Source: Paenibacillus albidus
Lineage (GTDB): Bacteria > Bacillota > Bacilli > Paenibacillales > Paenibacillaceae
Length of the DNA stretch: 37,650 bases
NCBI RefSeq assembly: GCF_014644435.1
Contig: NZ_BMKR01000054.1
Location: 1 to 37,650, forward strand
Reading direction: 5' to 3'
Numbering within the stretch: position 1 is the first letter of the stretch; each line of letters begins with the position of its first letter. Of the stretch, positions 24,749-32,869 are shown one piece after another. The position numbers and the translations under genes are program-made. The notes under the pieces were generated by a model. The model saw only the letters and a list, made by a program, of their open reading frames with translations. It did not search any database and was not told where the DNA came from.

Positions 24749-25789
24749 TTATTGTGAATCCTCTTGCAAGTCAGGATTAATTCTTGTCACTGTTGCACGG
24801 TCTCCCAGGATATGACGGGCAGGCTGCTCCTGAATCCCCTGTTCAACAAGCTGAACCTGCGAGCCAAACACACTTCCCTCCGCATGAATACGCGACAACG
24901 TCACCCGATCCATCAAAATGCTATTAGTTAAAATACAATCTTCTACGACACTATTCGGACCAATATACACGTAAGGTCCAATAACACTGTTCATTACGCG
25001 GGCGCTTGGGTCAACCCTGACCGGGGGAATCCACTGAACCGAGGGATCATAACCAAAGGGCTCCACAAAATTGTGGGGATCATGATCCATCCGGTGTCGG
25101 TTCGCCTCAAGCCAGCGTTCATGGGTACCCACATCAAAAAATTGTGCGGTTGTTACACTGTACGCAACATGCTTGTCTTCTGCAATCAACAGTTGAATCG
25201 CATCCGTTAGTTCATATTCACCCCGTGGAGAAGGCGTGAGGCGATCCATTGCCGGCCAGATGGCTGCAGTCAAAGCATAGACTCCGACAATCGCTAAGTT
25301 GGATTGGGGATGGCGCGGCTTTTCTACCAGATTGACAATTTGCCCGCCTTCAATCACGGCAACACCAAATTGCCGGGGGTCTTTAACCTGCTGAAGCAGT
25401 ATTGCAGCAGCAGATTTATCTGTGTCCAGTGACTGGATCAATGGCGTAAGCTCACCCTCATACAAATTATCGCCAAGCATCAACAGGAAAGGAGAATCTG
25501 CTACAAAAGACTGCGCGCTTTTGACCGCATCCGCCAATCCCTTAGGCTGCTCTTGCAGCAGATAGGTTAAGGTGGCATTCCACTCCCCCCCATCTCCAAT
25601 GATCTCCCGGATCTCTCCTTGCGATGGGCTCACAACAATTCCAATCTCGTTAATTCCGGAAGCGACAAGTTTCTTGATGATAGAAACAAGTATATACTCT
25701 CCATTCACTGGTAGCATACACTTCGGTTTGGTATAAGTCGAAGGCTGCAGTCTTGTTCCCCGGCCGGCGCATAAGATTAATCCTTTCAT
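24749..25789 (-). CDS. Nucleotidyltransferase, long RmlA type
   Basis: A 346-residue sugar-1-phosphate nucleotidylyltransferase. The signature GRGTRLQPSTYTKPKCMLPV is at residues 9-28, LLMLGDNLYEG carries the catalytic Asp, and VEKPRHP and FFDVGTHERWLEA follow. The C-terminal part (from about 250) is a left-handed beta helix of hexapeptides (VRVDPSARVMNSVIGPYVYIG). This architecture is that of the long glucose-1-phosphate thymidylyltransferases (StrD/GraD type), which make dTDP-glucose; uridylyl activity is an alternative. GGGGG lies 7 bases before the ATG. The 3' end is about 120 bases upstream of the GT8 start on the same strand, so the two may be cotranscribed. Confidence 0.88.
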   Translation of the reverse strand: MKGLILCAGRGTRLQPSTYTKPKCMLPVNGEYILVSIIKKLVASGINEIGIVVSPSQGEIREIIGDGGEWNATLTYLLQEQPKGLADAVKSAQSFVADSPFLLMLGDNLYEGELTPLIQSLDTDKSAAAILLQQVKDPRQFGVAVIEGGQIVNLVEKPRHPQSNLAIVGVYALTAAIWPAMDRLTPSPRGEYELTDAIQLLIAEDKHVAYSVTTAQFFDVGTHERWLEANRHRMDHDPHNFVEPFGYDPSVQWIPPVRVDPSARVMNSVIGPYVYIGPNSVVEDCILTNSILMDRVTLSRIHAEGSVFGSQVQLVEQGIQEQPARHILGDRATVTRINPDLQEDSQ

Positions 25790-25946
25790 AAACAGGCCCC
25801 CTACCTTTGAAATCCGTTTTCTTCGGGAACTCGGTGTACAAGAGTTCTTTATATTTTATGCACAAGCTATAAGGGTGCTTGGATATATATTTAGCATCAA
25901 TGACCTATTAATCTATGATCCGCAGCAAATATCGCTATTTTTCAAA

Positions 25947-25966
25947 GTTGACAAACAGCTGTCAAC
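25947..25966. promoter_or_regulatory. Palindrome GTTGACA-N6-TGTCAAC
   Basis: Seven-base perfect inverted arms with a 6-base spacer, containing a TTGACA on each strand. It lies in the 397-base gap between the nucleotidyltransferase and mqo and could be an operator; no regulator gene is adjacent. Confidence 0.35.
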
Positions 25967-26021
25967 AGCACCTCCTTATACTACAACCATAAACTATAGA
26001 TCCAAGGAGGCCATTCTACCA

Positions 26022-26093
26022 ATGATGAATACCCGTTCGCGATACCGATTATGCCGTCCGCCAAAGCGCGTTACAGGTAGCAGGTCTGTATAA
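26022..26093 (+). CDS. Possible 23-residue basic peptide
   Basis: A short frame, ATGATGAATACC..., encoding a peptide with seven Arg/Lys and a single Cys (MMNTRSRYRLCRPPKRV then TGSRSV). An exact AAGGAGG (26004-26010) precedes it, though 11 bases to the first ATG is long. There is no detectable family. It lies in the gap between the nucleotidyltransferase and mqo, in front of the mqo terminator. It could be a chance frame. Confidence 0.25.
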   Translation: MMNTRSRYRLCRPPKRVTGSRSV

Positions 26094-26112
26094 ATAAACA
26101 AATAACCAAAAA

Positions 26113-26153
26113 CAGCGCAGCGATCCTCCAGTAACCGGAGAATCGCTGCGCTG
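26113..26153 (-). terminator. Terminator of mqo
   Basis: CAGCGCAGCGATCCTCC pairs with GGAGAATCGCTGCGCTG with one mismatch; on the minus strand TTTTTGGTTATTTG follows. It is a strong hairpin 34 bases after the mqo stop. Confidence 0.9.
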
Positions 26154-26186
26154 CTGTGTTTAGACAGTTTCTAAGTTAAGGCGAAA

Positions 26187-27710
26187 TTATGAAATGGAGA
26201 CCGTCGTCTTTTGCCCATGCTCCCATTCTTCATCAGTCAGACGGAGCGACCGTGCTGTTGAAGTCTGAATTTGGTGTATCAATTCCGGTTTATCGAGCAG
26301 TGACAAGCCGTAAGAGGGAATCATTTCTTTTATTTTGGGTTCCCACGTTTGCAGATGCTGCGGGAAGCACTTTTGGATTACCTCAAGCATGACCGAAACG
26401 GCGGTAGAAGCACCCGGAGAGGCGCCGAGCAATGCAGCTATTGATCCATCCGCGGCATTAATTACTTCCGTGCCAAATTGAAGCGTTCCTTTGCCGGCGG
26501 CTGTATCTTTAATGATCTGCACACGCTGGCCCGCCACCACCAAATCCCAATCTTCAATTTTGGCATTCGGGACAAACTCCCGTAAAGCTTCCATCCGCTT
26601 TTCTTTGGATAACATCACTTGCTCGATCAGGTATTTGGTCAGCTGAAAGTTTTTTGCACCTGCTGCCAGCATGGTTACGAGATTATTGGGCTTTACAGAA
26701 GTTATCAAATCAAACATAGAACCAAATTTCAGAAACTTTGGCGAGAAACCGGCAAACGGGCCAAAAAACAATGATTCTTTCTTGTCGATGAATCTGGTGT
26801 CAAGATGCGGAACAGACATTGGAGGAGCACCAACTGCAGCTTTGCCATAGACTTTTGCTTGATGCTGGGCTACAATTTCCGGTTTCCGGCATACCATAAA
26901 CAGTCCGCTTACCGGAAATCCTCCGATCCCCCTGCCTTCAGGAATACCCGATTTCTGCAGCAAATGCAGGCTTCCTCCACCGCCGCCAATAAAGACAAAT
27001 TTTGCACTATGGCGTGTTACGGCAGAGCTGTCGACATCCCGCACTTTCAATTCCCACGAGCCGTCGCCAGTACGTTTAATATCATCTACTTGATGATTGA
27101 ACTTAATATCAACATTTTTGCTTTTTAAATGGTCAAACATTATGCGCGTTAAAGCACCAAAGTTAACATCCGTACCGGAGTCAATTTTTGTTGCCGCTAC
27201 AGGTTGATTCAATGTCCGGCCTTTCATCATAAGCGGCATCCACTTCGTCAGTTGTCCCGGATCATCAGAAAATTCCATACCTTGAAACAAAGGATTTTTT
27301 GAGAGCGCTTCAAATCTTCTTTTCAAAAAATTCACATCTTGTGCGCCTTGCACAAAACTCATATGAGGGACTGGAACAATGAAATCCCGCGGATGACTGA
27401 TCCGCTTGCTGTCCACCAGATAAGACCAAAACTGCTTGGAATACTGATACTCTTCATTCACTTTTATCGCTTTACTAATGTCGATGGCCCCGCCTGGTTG
27501 TTCGGCGGTGTAGTTAAGCTCACACAGTGAGGAGTGGCCCGTTCCCGCATTATTCCATTCGTTGGAGCTTTCTTCTCCTGCGCCGGCGCGCCGCTCAAAC
27601 ACAGTTATTTTCCAGTCCGGCACTAATTCCTTCAGCAGTGAACCAAGTGTAGCACTCATGATCCCGGCACCAATTAAAATAACGTCTGTTTTCGTTTGTC
27701 GGTTATCCAT
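26187..27710 (-). CDS. mqo: Malate:quinone oxidoreductase
   Basis: A 507-residue FAD-dependent, membrane-peripheral enzyme that oxidises malate to oxaloacetate and passes electrons to quinone, bypassing NAD-linked malate dehydrogenase. The FAD fold starts VILIGAGIMSATLGSLL; family-specific segments include NEWNNAGTGHSSLCELNYT, GTDVNFGALTR, FVFIGGGGGSLHLLQKSGI and PGASTAVSVMLEV. Length is typical. AAGGACGG precedes the ATG. It is a single gene with its own promoter, whose -10 region is covered by a palindrome. Confidence 0.95.
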   Translation of the reverse strand: MDNRQTKTDVILIGAGIMSATLGSLLKELVPDWKITVFERRAGAGEESSNEWNNAGTGHSSLCELNYTAEQPGGAIDISKAIKVNEEYQYSKQFWSYLVDSKRISHPRDFIVPVPHMSFVQGAQDVNFLKRRFEALSKNPLFQGMEFSDDPGQLTKWMPLMMKGRTLNQPVAATKIDSGTDVNFGALTRIMFDHLKSKNVDIKFNHQVDDIKRTGDGSWELKVRDVDSSAVTRHSAKFVFIGGGGGSLHLLQKSGIPEGRGIGGFPVSGLFMVCRKPEIVAQHQAKVYGKAAVGAPPMSVPHLDTRFIDKKESLFFGPFAGFSPKFLKFGSMFDLITSVKPNNLVTMLAAGAKNFQLTKYLIEQVMLSKEKRMEALREFVPNAKIEDWDLVVAGQRVQIIKDTAAGKGTLQFGTEVINAADGSIAALLGASPGASTAVSVMLEVIQKCFPQHLQTWEPKIKEMIPSYGLSLLDKPELIHQIQTSTARSLRLTDEEWEHGQKTTVSIS

Positions 27711-27831
27711 TTCTACCGTCCTTCTATCCTACGATTTGCAGGAAAAGATGCAGGCGCTCCTGCTTAGGCGCCATAACAAGCCAGGGCGCGACCTAGTCAC
27801 ACACCTAATCTGTATCATTTATGTCCTAATC

Positions 27832-27862
27832 ATAGTGTATCACTATTGTTTATAGATTTTAA
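27832..27862 (-). promoter_or_regulatory. mqo promoter with palindromic operator
   Basis: On the minus strand TTAAAA (27857-27862), 17 bases, TACACT (27834-27839). ATAGTG-N3-CACTAT (27832-27846), a perfect 6-bp-arm palindrome, covers the -10 box. Confidence 0.45.
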
Positions 27863-27939
27863 TATTTATCTAATTTTTTATAAAAATACAGGTGATTAAT
27901 TTATCCCAGCAGCCCTACTCCCTCACGGAAAATGAAGCA

Positions 27940-27982
27940 GGGCCGCCTCTTGTCGTAGAAACCTCTACTCTTGAGACAGCCC
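27940..27982 (-). terminator. Terminator of the PTS permease gene
   Basis: On the minus strand GGGCTGTCTC and GAGGCGGCCC pair over 10 bp (two G-U pairs), with an inner TAGA/TCTA stem, followed by TGCTTCATTTTCC. Confidence 0.55.
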
Positions 27983-28012
27983 TCTTCATATATCCCCTAT
28001 CCTGGCCTAACG

Positions 28013-29935
28013 TTAAGCCAGTCCAGCTCCGCTTACGGTCTTGGCCAAGACTGCCGGTTCACTGCTTTCGCCGACAATCTGCAGCAATTCGTCCTGCTCC
28101 CGCACCTGTCCTTGCGGGAGTTCGATTACATCGATATAATCCATCGTATTGGTCACAATGACCGGGGTAACTGTTGCGTATCCGGCTGCCCGGATCTGCT
28201 CCACATCAAACTCAAGCAGCAGCTGGCCTGCCGATACCCGGTCTCCCTCTTTGACATGGGAGGTGAAATGCTCACCATTCAGCTTGACCGTATCAATGCC
28301 GACATGTACCAGAATTTCAGCACCATGATCCGATACGATAGCGATCGCATGTTTCTTTTTGAACGCTACGGTAATGGTTCCGTCGAAAGGGGCTACGACC
28401 CGTCCTGCCGAAGGCTCAATCGCGATACCTTTGCCCATTGCCTCCGATGAGAATGCTGGATCAGGTACATCAGACAAGGAGACTACTGTACCGCTTAAAG
28501 GGCTAAGTGCCTTTTCGCCGGTTCTGCCTGCTCCTCTGTCCAGTCTAACTTCATTAACCGGAGCTGCACTGCTGTTATCTTCTTCCACCGGATCTTTAAA
28601 GCCCAGTACATAAGCCAGAACGGCGGAGATGAGGAACGAAGCCGAAATCCCGATAATCAGACCCGGAAAACCTTGTCCGCCCGGCCCATAGAAGATCGGC
28701 AGAGTCAACAGTCCGGGTGCACCGGAAGCAAAAGCCTGCGTTCCGGCTTGTCCGATAATTGCACCGCCGACCGCGCCGCCGATCAGACCGGCGATAAATG
28801 GACGCTTGAGCGGAAGAGTAACCCCGTATACAGCCGGTTCCGTAATCCCAAACAGCGCGGAAAGGGTCGCCGAGCCGGCAAGTGTTTTGAGCTTCTTGTT
28901 CTTCGTTCTCAGCATTACGCCAAAAGCTGCACCCGTTTGCGCGAAGACGGAAGCCGTAGCTGCCGGCTTGATCCCATCTTTTCCGTATACGGCAATATTG
29001 TTAATGAATACCGGTACAAGCCCCCAGTGAACACCGAAAATTACGAGAAGCTGCCACGATGCGCCCAGAATGGCTCCAGCGAGTAGCGGACTGAATGCGA
29101 AGGCAGCCAATAGAGCGTCGGCAATGCCATTGCCGACATAGACACCAAACGGCCCAAATACGATTAGGGTGAGCGGTACCATGACAACAAGTGAAATCAA
29201 TGGAGTAACAAAGTTTTTGACACTTTCATGAATGATGCGGTTGCAGAATTTCTCCAGATGGCTCATCACAATTACAGATAATATGATTGGAATAACAGTA
29301 GACGAATAACTCATCATAACAACGGGAATCCCGAAGAAATCAGTTTCTGTTCCATCCGTTTTCAACTGGACAATGGTCGGGTACAGCAAAGCCCCGGCAA
29401 TAGTCAATGCCGTAAAAATACTTCCGCCGAACTTTCTCGCTGTCGTAACGGCTAACAGTGCAGGCAGGAAGTAGAACAGCGCGTCCGCTGCAGCATACAG
29501 GATGATATAAGTTGAATCCGTCTTCTGCAGCCATTCGAAATTGCTGGCGATTAGCAGCAGCCCTTTCAGGATCCCGGCTCCTGCCATAACACCGAGCAAT
29601 GGAGCAAAGATGCTGGAGATGACATCGATGAGGCTTCCAATTCCTTTTTTGCCGCTTTTCGGCTGATCCTCCGTCTTGGATTCGTTCAGAATGCCGGAAA
29701 CCTTGCCGATGGCATTGTATACTTCAGGCACCGTGTTTCCGATAACGACCTGAAATTGTCCTCCGCTTTCCTTGACCGTTATGATGCCCGCCGTTTTCTC
29801 CAGCGTAGCTTTGTCAGCCTTGTTGTTATCCTTCAGCGTAAAGCGAAGCCGGGTCGCACAGTGGACCAGCGAAACCACGTTTTTCTCTCCGCCCACACCC
29901 TGCACGATTTCTTTAGCCAGTTTCTCGTAACTCAT
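28013..29935 (-). CDS. bglP: Beta-glucoside PTS permease EIIBCA
   Basis: A 640-residue phosphotransferase permease with domains in the order B-C-A. EIIB is at 1-80 with phosphorylated Cys26 in VHCATRLRF; EIIC (about 105-460) has about ten membrane segments; EIIA (about 485-620) has His529 (KKHAIAI) and active His544 (ILVHVGIDT). It imports and phosphorylates aryl-/beta-glucosides. GGGGGTGC is 7 bases before the ATG. A leader of about 170 bases carries a RAT antiterminator and a terminator that LicT can override; the promoter overlaps a cre-like site. The 6-phospho-beta-glucosidase at 31259-32698 processes its product. Confidence 0.95.
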   Translation of the reverse strand: MSYEKLAKEIVQGVGGEKNVVSLVHCATRLRFTLKDNNKADKATLEKTAGIITVKESGGQFQVVIGNTVPEVYNAIGKVSGILNESKTEDQPKSGKKGIGSLIDVISSIFAPLLGVMAGAGILKGLLLIASNFEWLQKTDSTYIILYAAADALFYFLPALLAVTTARKFGGSIFTALTIAGALLYPTIVQLKTDGTETDFFGIPVVMMSYSSTVIPIILSVIVMSHLEKFCNRIIHESVKNFVTPLISLVVMVPLTLIVFGPFGVYVGNGIADALLAAFAFSPLLAGAILGASWQLLVIFGVHWGLVPVFINNIAVYGKDGIKPAATASVFAQTGAAFGVMLRTKNKKLKTLAGSATLSALFGITEPAVYGVTLPLKRPFIAGLIGGAVGGAIIGQAGTQAFASGAPGLLTLPIFYGPGGQGFPGLIIGISASFLISAVLAYVLGFKDPVEEDNSSAAPVNEVRLDRGAGRTGEKALSPLSGTVVSLSDVPDPAFSSEAMGKGIAIEPSAGRVVAPFDGTITVAFKKKHAIAIVSDHGAEILVHVGIDTVKLNGEHFTSHVKEGDRVSAGQLLLEFDVEQIRAAGYATVTPVIVTNTMDYIDVIELPQGQVREQDELLQIVGESSEPAVLAKTVSGAGLA

Positions 29936-29992
29936 CTTGCAGCACCCCCATTTTTTAATAAAAAAGTCATTTTTTAGATTATGAAGGCAAAT

Positions 29993-30052
29993 AAAAAACC
30001 TAAGCCACGAGAAATAGTTGACGAATTCGTCACACTACTTCTCAGACTCAGG
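29993..30052 (-). terminator. Leader terminator of bglP
   Basis: A long stem on the minus strand (AACCTGAGTCTGAGAAGTAG against CTATTTCTCGTGGCTTAGGTT, with an inner GACGAATTCGTC palindrome), followed by six T residues. Its 5' arm overlaps the RAT sequence, so RAT folding and termination exclude each other. Confidence 0.88.
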
Positions 30053-30079
30053 TTTTGCCTGCATGACCAGTAACAATCC
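30048..30079 (-). promoter_or_regulatory. LicT-binding RAT hairpin of bglP
   Basis: Minus-strand GGATTGTTACTGGTCATGCA followed by GGCAAAACCTGA, the classic ribonucleic antiterminator motif of BglG/LicT/SacY leaders. Confidence 0.93.
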
Positions 30080-30111
30080 CAAATTGGATGTTATTTAGTT
30101 TTAATAAGGTT

Positions 30112-30148
30112 ATATTATAACGCTTTCTTTTTGTTGTCAACGCATTCA
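30112..30148 (-). promoter_or_regulatory. bglP promoter with cre-like site
   Basis: TTGACA (30135-30140), 17 bases and TAATAT (30112-30117) on the minus strand. TGAATGCGTTGACA (30135-30148) matches the cre consensus TGWAANCGNTNWCA with one mismatch and covers the -35 box, implying CcpA repression. Confidence 0.7.
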
Positions 30149-30175
30149 TTTCAATTTTATAATGTATCTTGTCTC

Positions 30176-31006
30176 TCAGCGATTGACGACCCGTTCAATA
30201 TGCACGGTCAAATACAGCATCTCTTCGTTGGTCAGCTCATGGCCATATTCCTTCCCGACAAAAATCTTAATTTTCTCGGTGCATGCCGCAGCTTCCTTGT
30301 GCTTCTCCTTGATCAGCGTGTATATATGGTCATAATTATCCTCGTAGTGTGTTCCCTTGAAGACCCGCTGGGCAAAAAATTTCAGATGCGTAATAAAGCG
30401 AAAATAGCTAAGGGAATCCTCGTCGAATTCAGTGCCGAAATGATATTTGACGATGTTGATAATCCGCTGCATAAATCGCGTGATATCCATCGTCGTACTA
30501 ACTTCCTCATTCATCTCCGCGTTGATGATATGAATGGCAATAAAGGCAGCCTCGTCCTCCGGCAAATCGATTCCCATCTTCTCCTTGATCTGCCCAAGCA
30601 TCCTCTGGCCAACTTTAAACTCTTCCTTGTATAGCTGCTTGATCTCCCAGAGTAGAACATTCCTGATCGCCAGGCCCCCCTGATGGCGCTCCACCGCAAA
30701 GTTGATGTGGTCGGTCAGCGAGAGATAAATATTCTCGTTGAGCTGTTTACCCAGGTTCTGCTTGGTGTATTGAATAATTTCTTCCACAATTACTATCAGC
30801 TCGACAGGGACCTCGCGCAGCAGCATCTTGAAATTGTCGGAGGTCTGCTTGTTCTTTAGCGCAAACACTTTTTCAATCCGGCTTTCATCCACTTCATCGC
30901 CAGGCTTTTTTTTGAAAGCGATCCCCCTGCCCATGACGACCAGCTCCGTTTGATCTGCCTGGTAGACACTGATGACGTTGTTGTTAATCACCTTTGCTAT
31001 CTTCAT
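30176..31006 (-). CDS. licT: LicT/BglG-family transcriptional antiterminator
   Basis: A 276-residue RNA-binding antiterminator. The co-antiterminator domain is at 1-55 (MKIAKVINNNVISV), PRD1 at about 65-170 with His100 and His159, and PRD2 at about 171-276 with His207 and His269; these four positions are identical to Bacillus LicT numbering. PTS phosphorylation of the histidines tells it whether beta-glucosides are being transported. I chose the ATG at 31006 (MKIAKV); the frame runs upstream to 31138, but that part is the RAT/terminator leader. The gene itself has a RAT, so it is autoregulated. Confidence 0.96.
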   Translation of the reverse strand: MKIAKVINNNVISVYQADQTELVVMGRGIAFKKKPGDEVDESRIEKVFALKNKQTSDNFKMLLREVPVELIVIVEEIIQYTKQNLGKQLNENIYLSLTDHINFAVERHQGGLAIRNVLLWEIKQLYKEEFKVGQRMLGQIKEKMGIDLPEDEAAFIAIHIINAEMNEEVSTTMDITRFMQRIINIVKYHFGTEFDEDSLSYFRFITHLKFFAQRVFKGTHYEDNYDHIYTLIKEKHKEAAACTEKIKIFVGKEYGHELTNEEMLYLTVHIERVVNR

Positions 31007-31050
31007 ATGAGCACCCCATCCTGTACATGACAAGCTTAGCCTATTTAAGC

Positions 31051-31120
31051 AAAAAAAAACCGAAGCACAACAAAATAAACAGACCTGAGGGGGCCTTCTA
31101 TTTCGCGGCTTAGGTTTTGC
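31051..31120 (-). terminator. Leader terminator of licT
   Basis: On the minus strand AACCTAAGC pairs with GCTTCGGTT (one mismatch) around an inner, weaker AT-rich stem, followed by nine T residues (31051-31059). The 5' arm overlaps the RAT. Confidence 0.75.
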
Positions 31121-31141
31121 CTGCATGACCAGTAACAATCC
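31109..31141 (-). promoter_or_regulatory. LicT-binding RAT hairpin of licT
   Basis: Same RAT as in front of bglP (GGATTGTTACTGGTCATGCA then GGCAAAACCTAA), identical for about 30 bases. It lies in the leader of the antiterminator's own gene. Confidence 0.93.
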
Positions 31142-31159
31142 TAATAAATATATACTTTA

Positions 31160-31196
31160 AGTGTAGCGGGTACAACTCAAAGTGTCAACGCTTTCA
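31160..31196 (-). promoter_or_regulatory. licT promoter with perfect cre site
   Basis: TTGACA (31183-31188), 17 bases, TACACT (31160-31165) on the minus strand. TGAAAGCGTTGACA (31183-31196) fits every position of TGWAANCGNTNWCA and includes the -35 box. Confidence 0.8.
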
Positions 31197-31200
31197 ACCC

Positions 31201-31230
31201 AAAAAAAGAAGCCCCGGGATTCAGGACTTC
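31201..31230 (-). terminator. Terminator of the 6-phospho-beta-glucosidase gene
   Basis: Minus-strand GAAGTCC / GGGCTTC stem (one G-U pair) followed by TTTTTTT, 29 bases after the stop codon. Confidence 0.8.
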
Positions 31231-31258
31231 CCCTTGAAAATTCCGCAAGAAATAACCG

Positions 31259-32698
31259 TTACTCTTCGAGATCCGAGCCGTTGGATTGGATAGCCTTTTT
31301 ATACCAGCCGAAGCTTTTCTTAGGGATCCGTTTCATGGTGCCTTGACCCTCATTGTCCCGGTCCACGTAAATGTAGCCATAACGTTTTCTCATTTCTCCG
31401 GAGGAGGCGCTGACAATGTCGATGGGTCCCCAGCTGGTATAACCCAGAATCTCCACTCCATCTTGGATCGCTTCACTCATCTCTGCGATGTGCCGCTTCA
31501 GGTAATTGATCCGGTAATCGTCATTGATCTCTCCTTCGGGAGTGACCTCATCATGAGCACCGAAGCCATTTTCCACCACAAATAAAGGCTTCTGGTAACG
31601 GTCATGGAGCTGATTGGCCGTAATACGCATGCCTTTCGGGTCGATAGTCCAGCCCCACTCCGATTTTGCCAGATACGGGTTGGCGATGGAGCCGAATACA
31701 TTTCCGCTGGTCATGTTTTTTTGCACTTCCGGATCCGTACTTGTCGTCCGGCTGGAATAGTAACTGAAGCCGATATAGTCGACCGTATGACTTTTCAGAA
31801 TTCCGGCGTCGTCCGGCTCCATTTCAATACTCAGGCCTTGATCACGGAAGAAACGTTTCGCATAACCCGGGTATTCCCCACGAGACTGAACATCGATGAA
31901 GAAGTAGGATTCGCGGTCTTTTTCCATGCCTTGGAATACATCCTCCGGGTTGCAGGTATAAGGGTAAAAACTTCCGGCGGCCAGCATGCAGCCGATTTGG
32001 GCATCGGGAATCAGCTCATGACAAGCTTTGACGGCTAGTGCACTGGCAACCAGCTGGTGGTGTGCCGCCTGATACTGAATCTGCTTGACATTATCGCCTT
32101 CCTGAAATACCAGGCCTGCACCCAAAAATGGCAGATGAAGCAGCATATTGATTTCATTGAACGTCATCCAGTATTTCACTTTGTCCTTGTATCGTTCCAG
32201 CACGGTCTTCGAATAAATCTCGAACAGCTCCACCATTTTGCGGCTTCTCCAGCTGCCGTATTTCTGGATCAGAGCAACGGGAACGTCAAAGTGAGCAAGC
32301 GTAACCACCGGCTGAATGTTGTATTTAAGCAGTTCGTCGAAAAGATCGTCGTAGAACTTCAGACCGGCCACGTTGGGAACGGCATCTTCGCCTGTCGGGT
32401 AGATCCGGGCCCAGGAAATGGAGACACGCAGCACCTTAAAGCCCATCTCTGCAAACAGCGCGATATCTTCCTTGTAATGGTGATAGAAATCGATTGCTTC
32501 GTGGGATGGATAAAATTCGCCTTCGAGCGGAGTGAGCGCCGGGACGTTTCCTTTCATAATGCTTCTTCTCTTCTCGCCTGTAGGCAGCAAATCGACCAGG
32601 GTTAGGCCTTTATTGCCCGCAAGGTAAGCGCCTTCGGCCTGGTTCGCCGCAATGGCTCCCCCCCATAAAAAGTTTTCCGGAAATTTAGAACTGGTCAT
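31259..32698 (-). CDS. 6-phospho-beta-glucosidase (GH1)
   Basis: A 479-residue family 1 glycosidase. Acid/base Glu182 (TFNEIN), nucleophile Glu376 (FVVENGFG), the N-terminal signature FPENFLWGGAIAANQAEGA and the phosphate-binding stretch SASSGEMRKRYGYIYVD, typical of the 6-phospho subgroup, are present. Three consecutive ATGs exist (32704, 32701, 32698); the third is best spaced (7 bases) from AGGAG. It hydrolyses the phosphorylated beta-glucosides delivered by the PTS. It has its own leader with a divergent RAT and a strong terminator, so it probably belongs to the LicT regulon although transcribed separately from licT and bglP. Confidence 0.95.
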   Translation of the reverse strand: MTSSKFPENFLWGGAIAANQAEGAYLAGNKGLTLVDLLPTGEKRRSIMKGNVPALTPLEGEFYPSHEAIDFYHHYKEDIALFAEMGFKVLRVSISWARIYPTGEDAVPNVAGLKFYDDLFDELLKYNIQPVVTLAHFDVPVALIQKYGSWRSRKMVELFEIYSKTVLERYKDKVKYWMTFNEINMLLHLPFLGAGLVFQEGDNVKQIQYQAAHHQLVASALAVKACHELIPDAQIGCMLAAGSFYPYTCNPEDVFQGMEKDRESYFFIDVQSRGEYPGYAKRFFRDQGLSIEMEPDDAGILKSHTVDYIGFSYYSSRTTSTDPEVQKNMTSGNVFGSIANPYLAKSEWGWTIDPKGMRITANQLHDRYQKPLFVVENGFGAHDEVTPEGEINDDYRINYLKRHIAEMSEAIQDGVEILGYTSWGPIDIVSASSGEMRKRYGYIYVDRDNEGQGTMKRIPKKSFGWYKKAIQSNGSDLEE

Positions 32699-32752
32699 CA
32701 TCATTCTCCTTTCAAATTGTGTTCTTGGTTACGGGGACCCATCAGATTAAAA

Positions 32753-32807
32753 ACAAAAAACCTGAACACTCCTGCTGCACAGGCTGTGCAAGCAGGAATG
32801 CTCAGGT
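32753..32807 (-). terminator. Leader terminator of the GH1 gene
   Basis: On the minus strand ACCTGAGCATTCCTGCTTGC pairs with GCAGCAGGAGTGTTCAGGT over about 20 bp, closed by a short loop, followed by TTTTTTG. It overlaps the RAT at ACCTGAG. Confidence 0.9.
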
Positions 32808-32828
32808 TATGCCCAAATGGTAACATCC
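32801..32828 (-). promoter_or_regulatory. Divergent RAT-like hairpin of the GH1 gene
   Basis: Minus-strand GGATGTTACC, a short TTTGGG middle, then CATAACCTGAG. It keeps the outline of the two RATs upstream of bglP and licT but lacks one T (GGATGTTACC against GGATTGTTACT) and changes the 3' half. It sits directly before the leader terminator. Confidence 0.7.
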
Positions 32829-32869
32829 CCAAGTTAACTATTGTGATAAGAATGAAGCTTATGGCAGTA

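Noticed and set aside
28002..28021. CTGGCCTAACGTTAAGCCAG palindrome at the bglP stop codon
   Set aside because: No T-run follows on the minus strand; the hairpin at 27940-27982 is a better terminator.
31007..31138. N-terminal extension of the LicT reading frame
   Set aside because: This stretch is the RAT hairpin and leader terminator; MKIAKVINNN at 31006 is the conserved family start.
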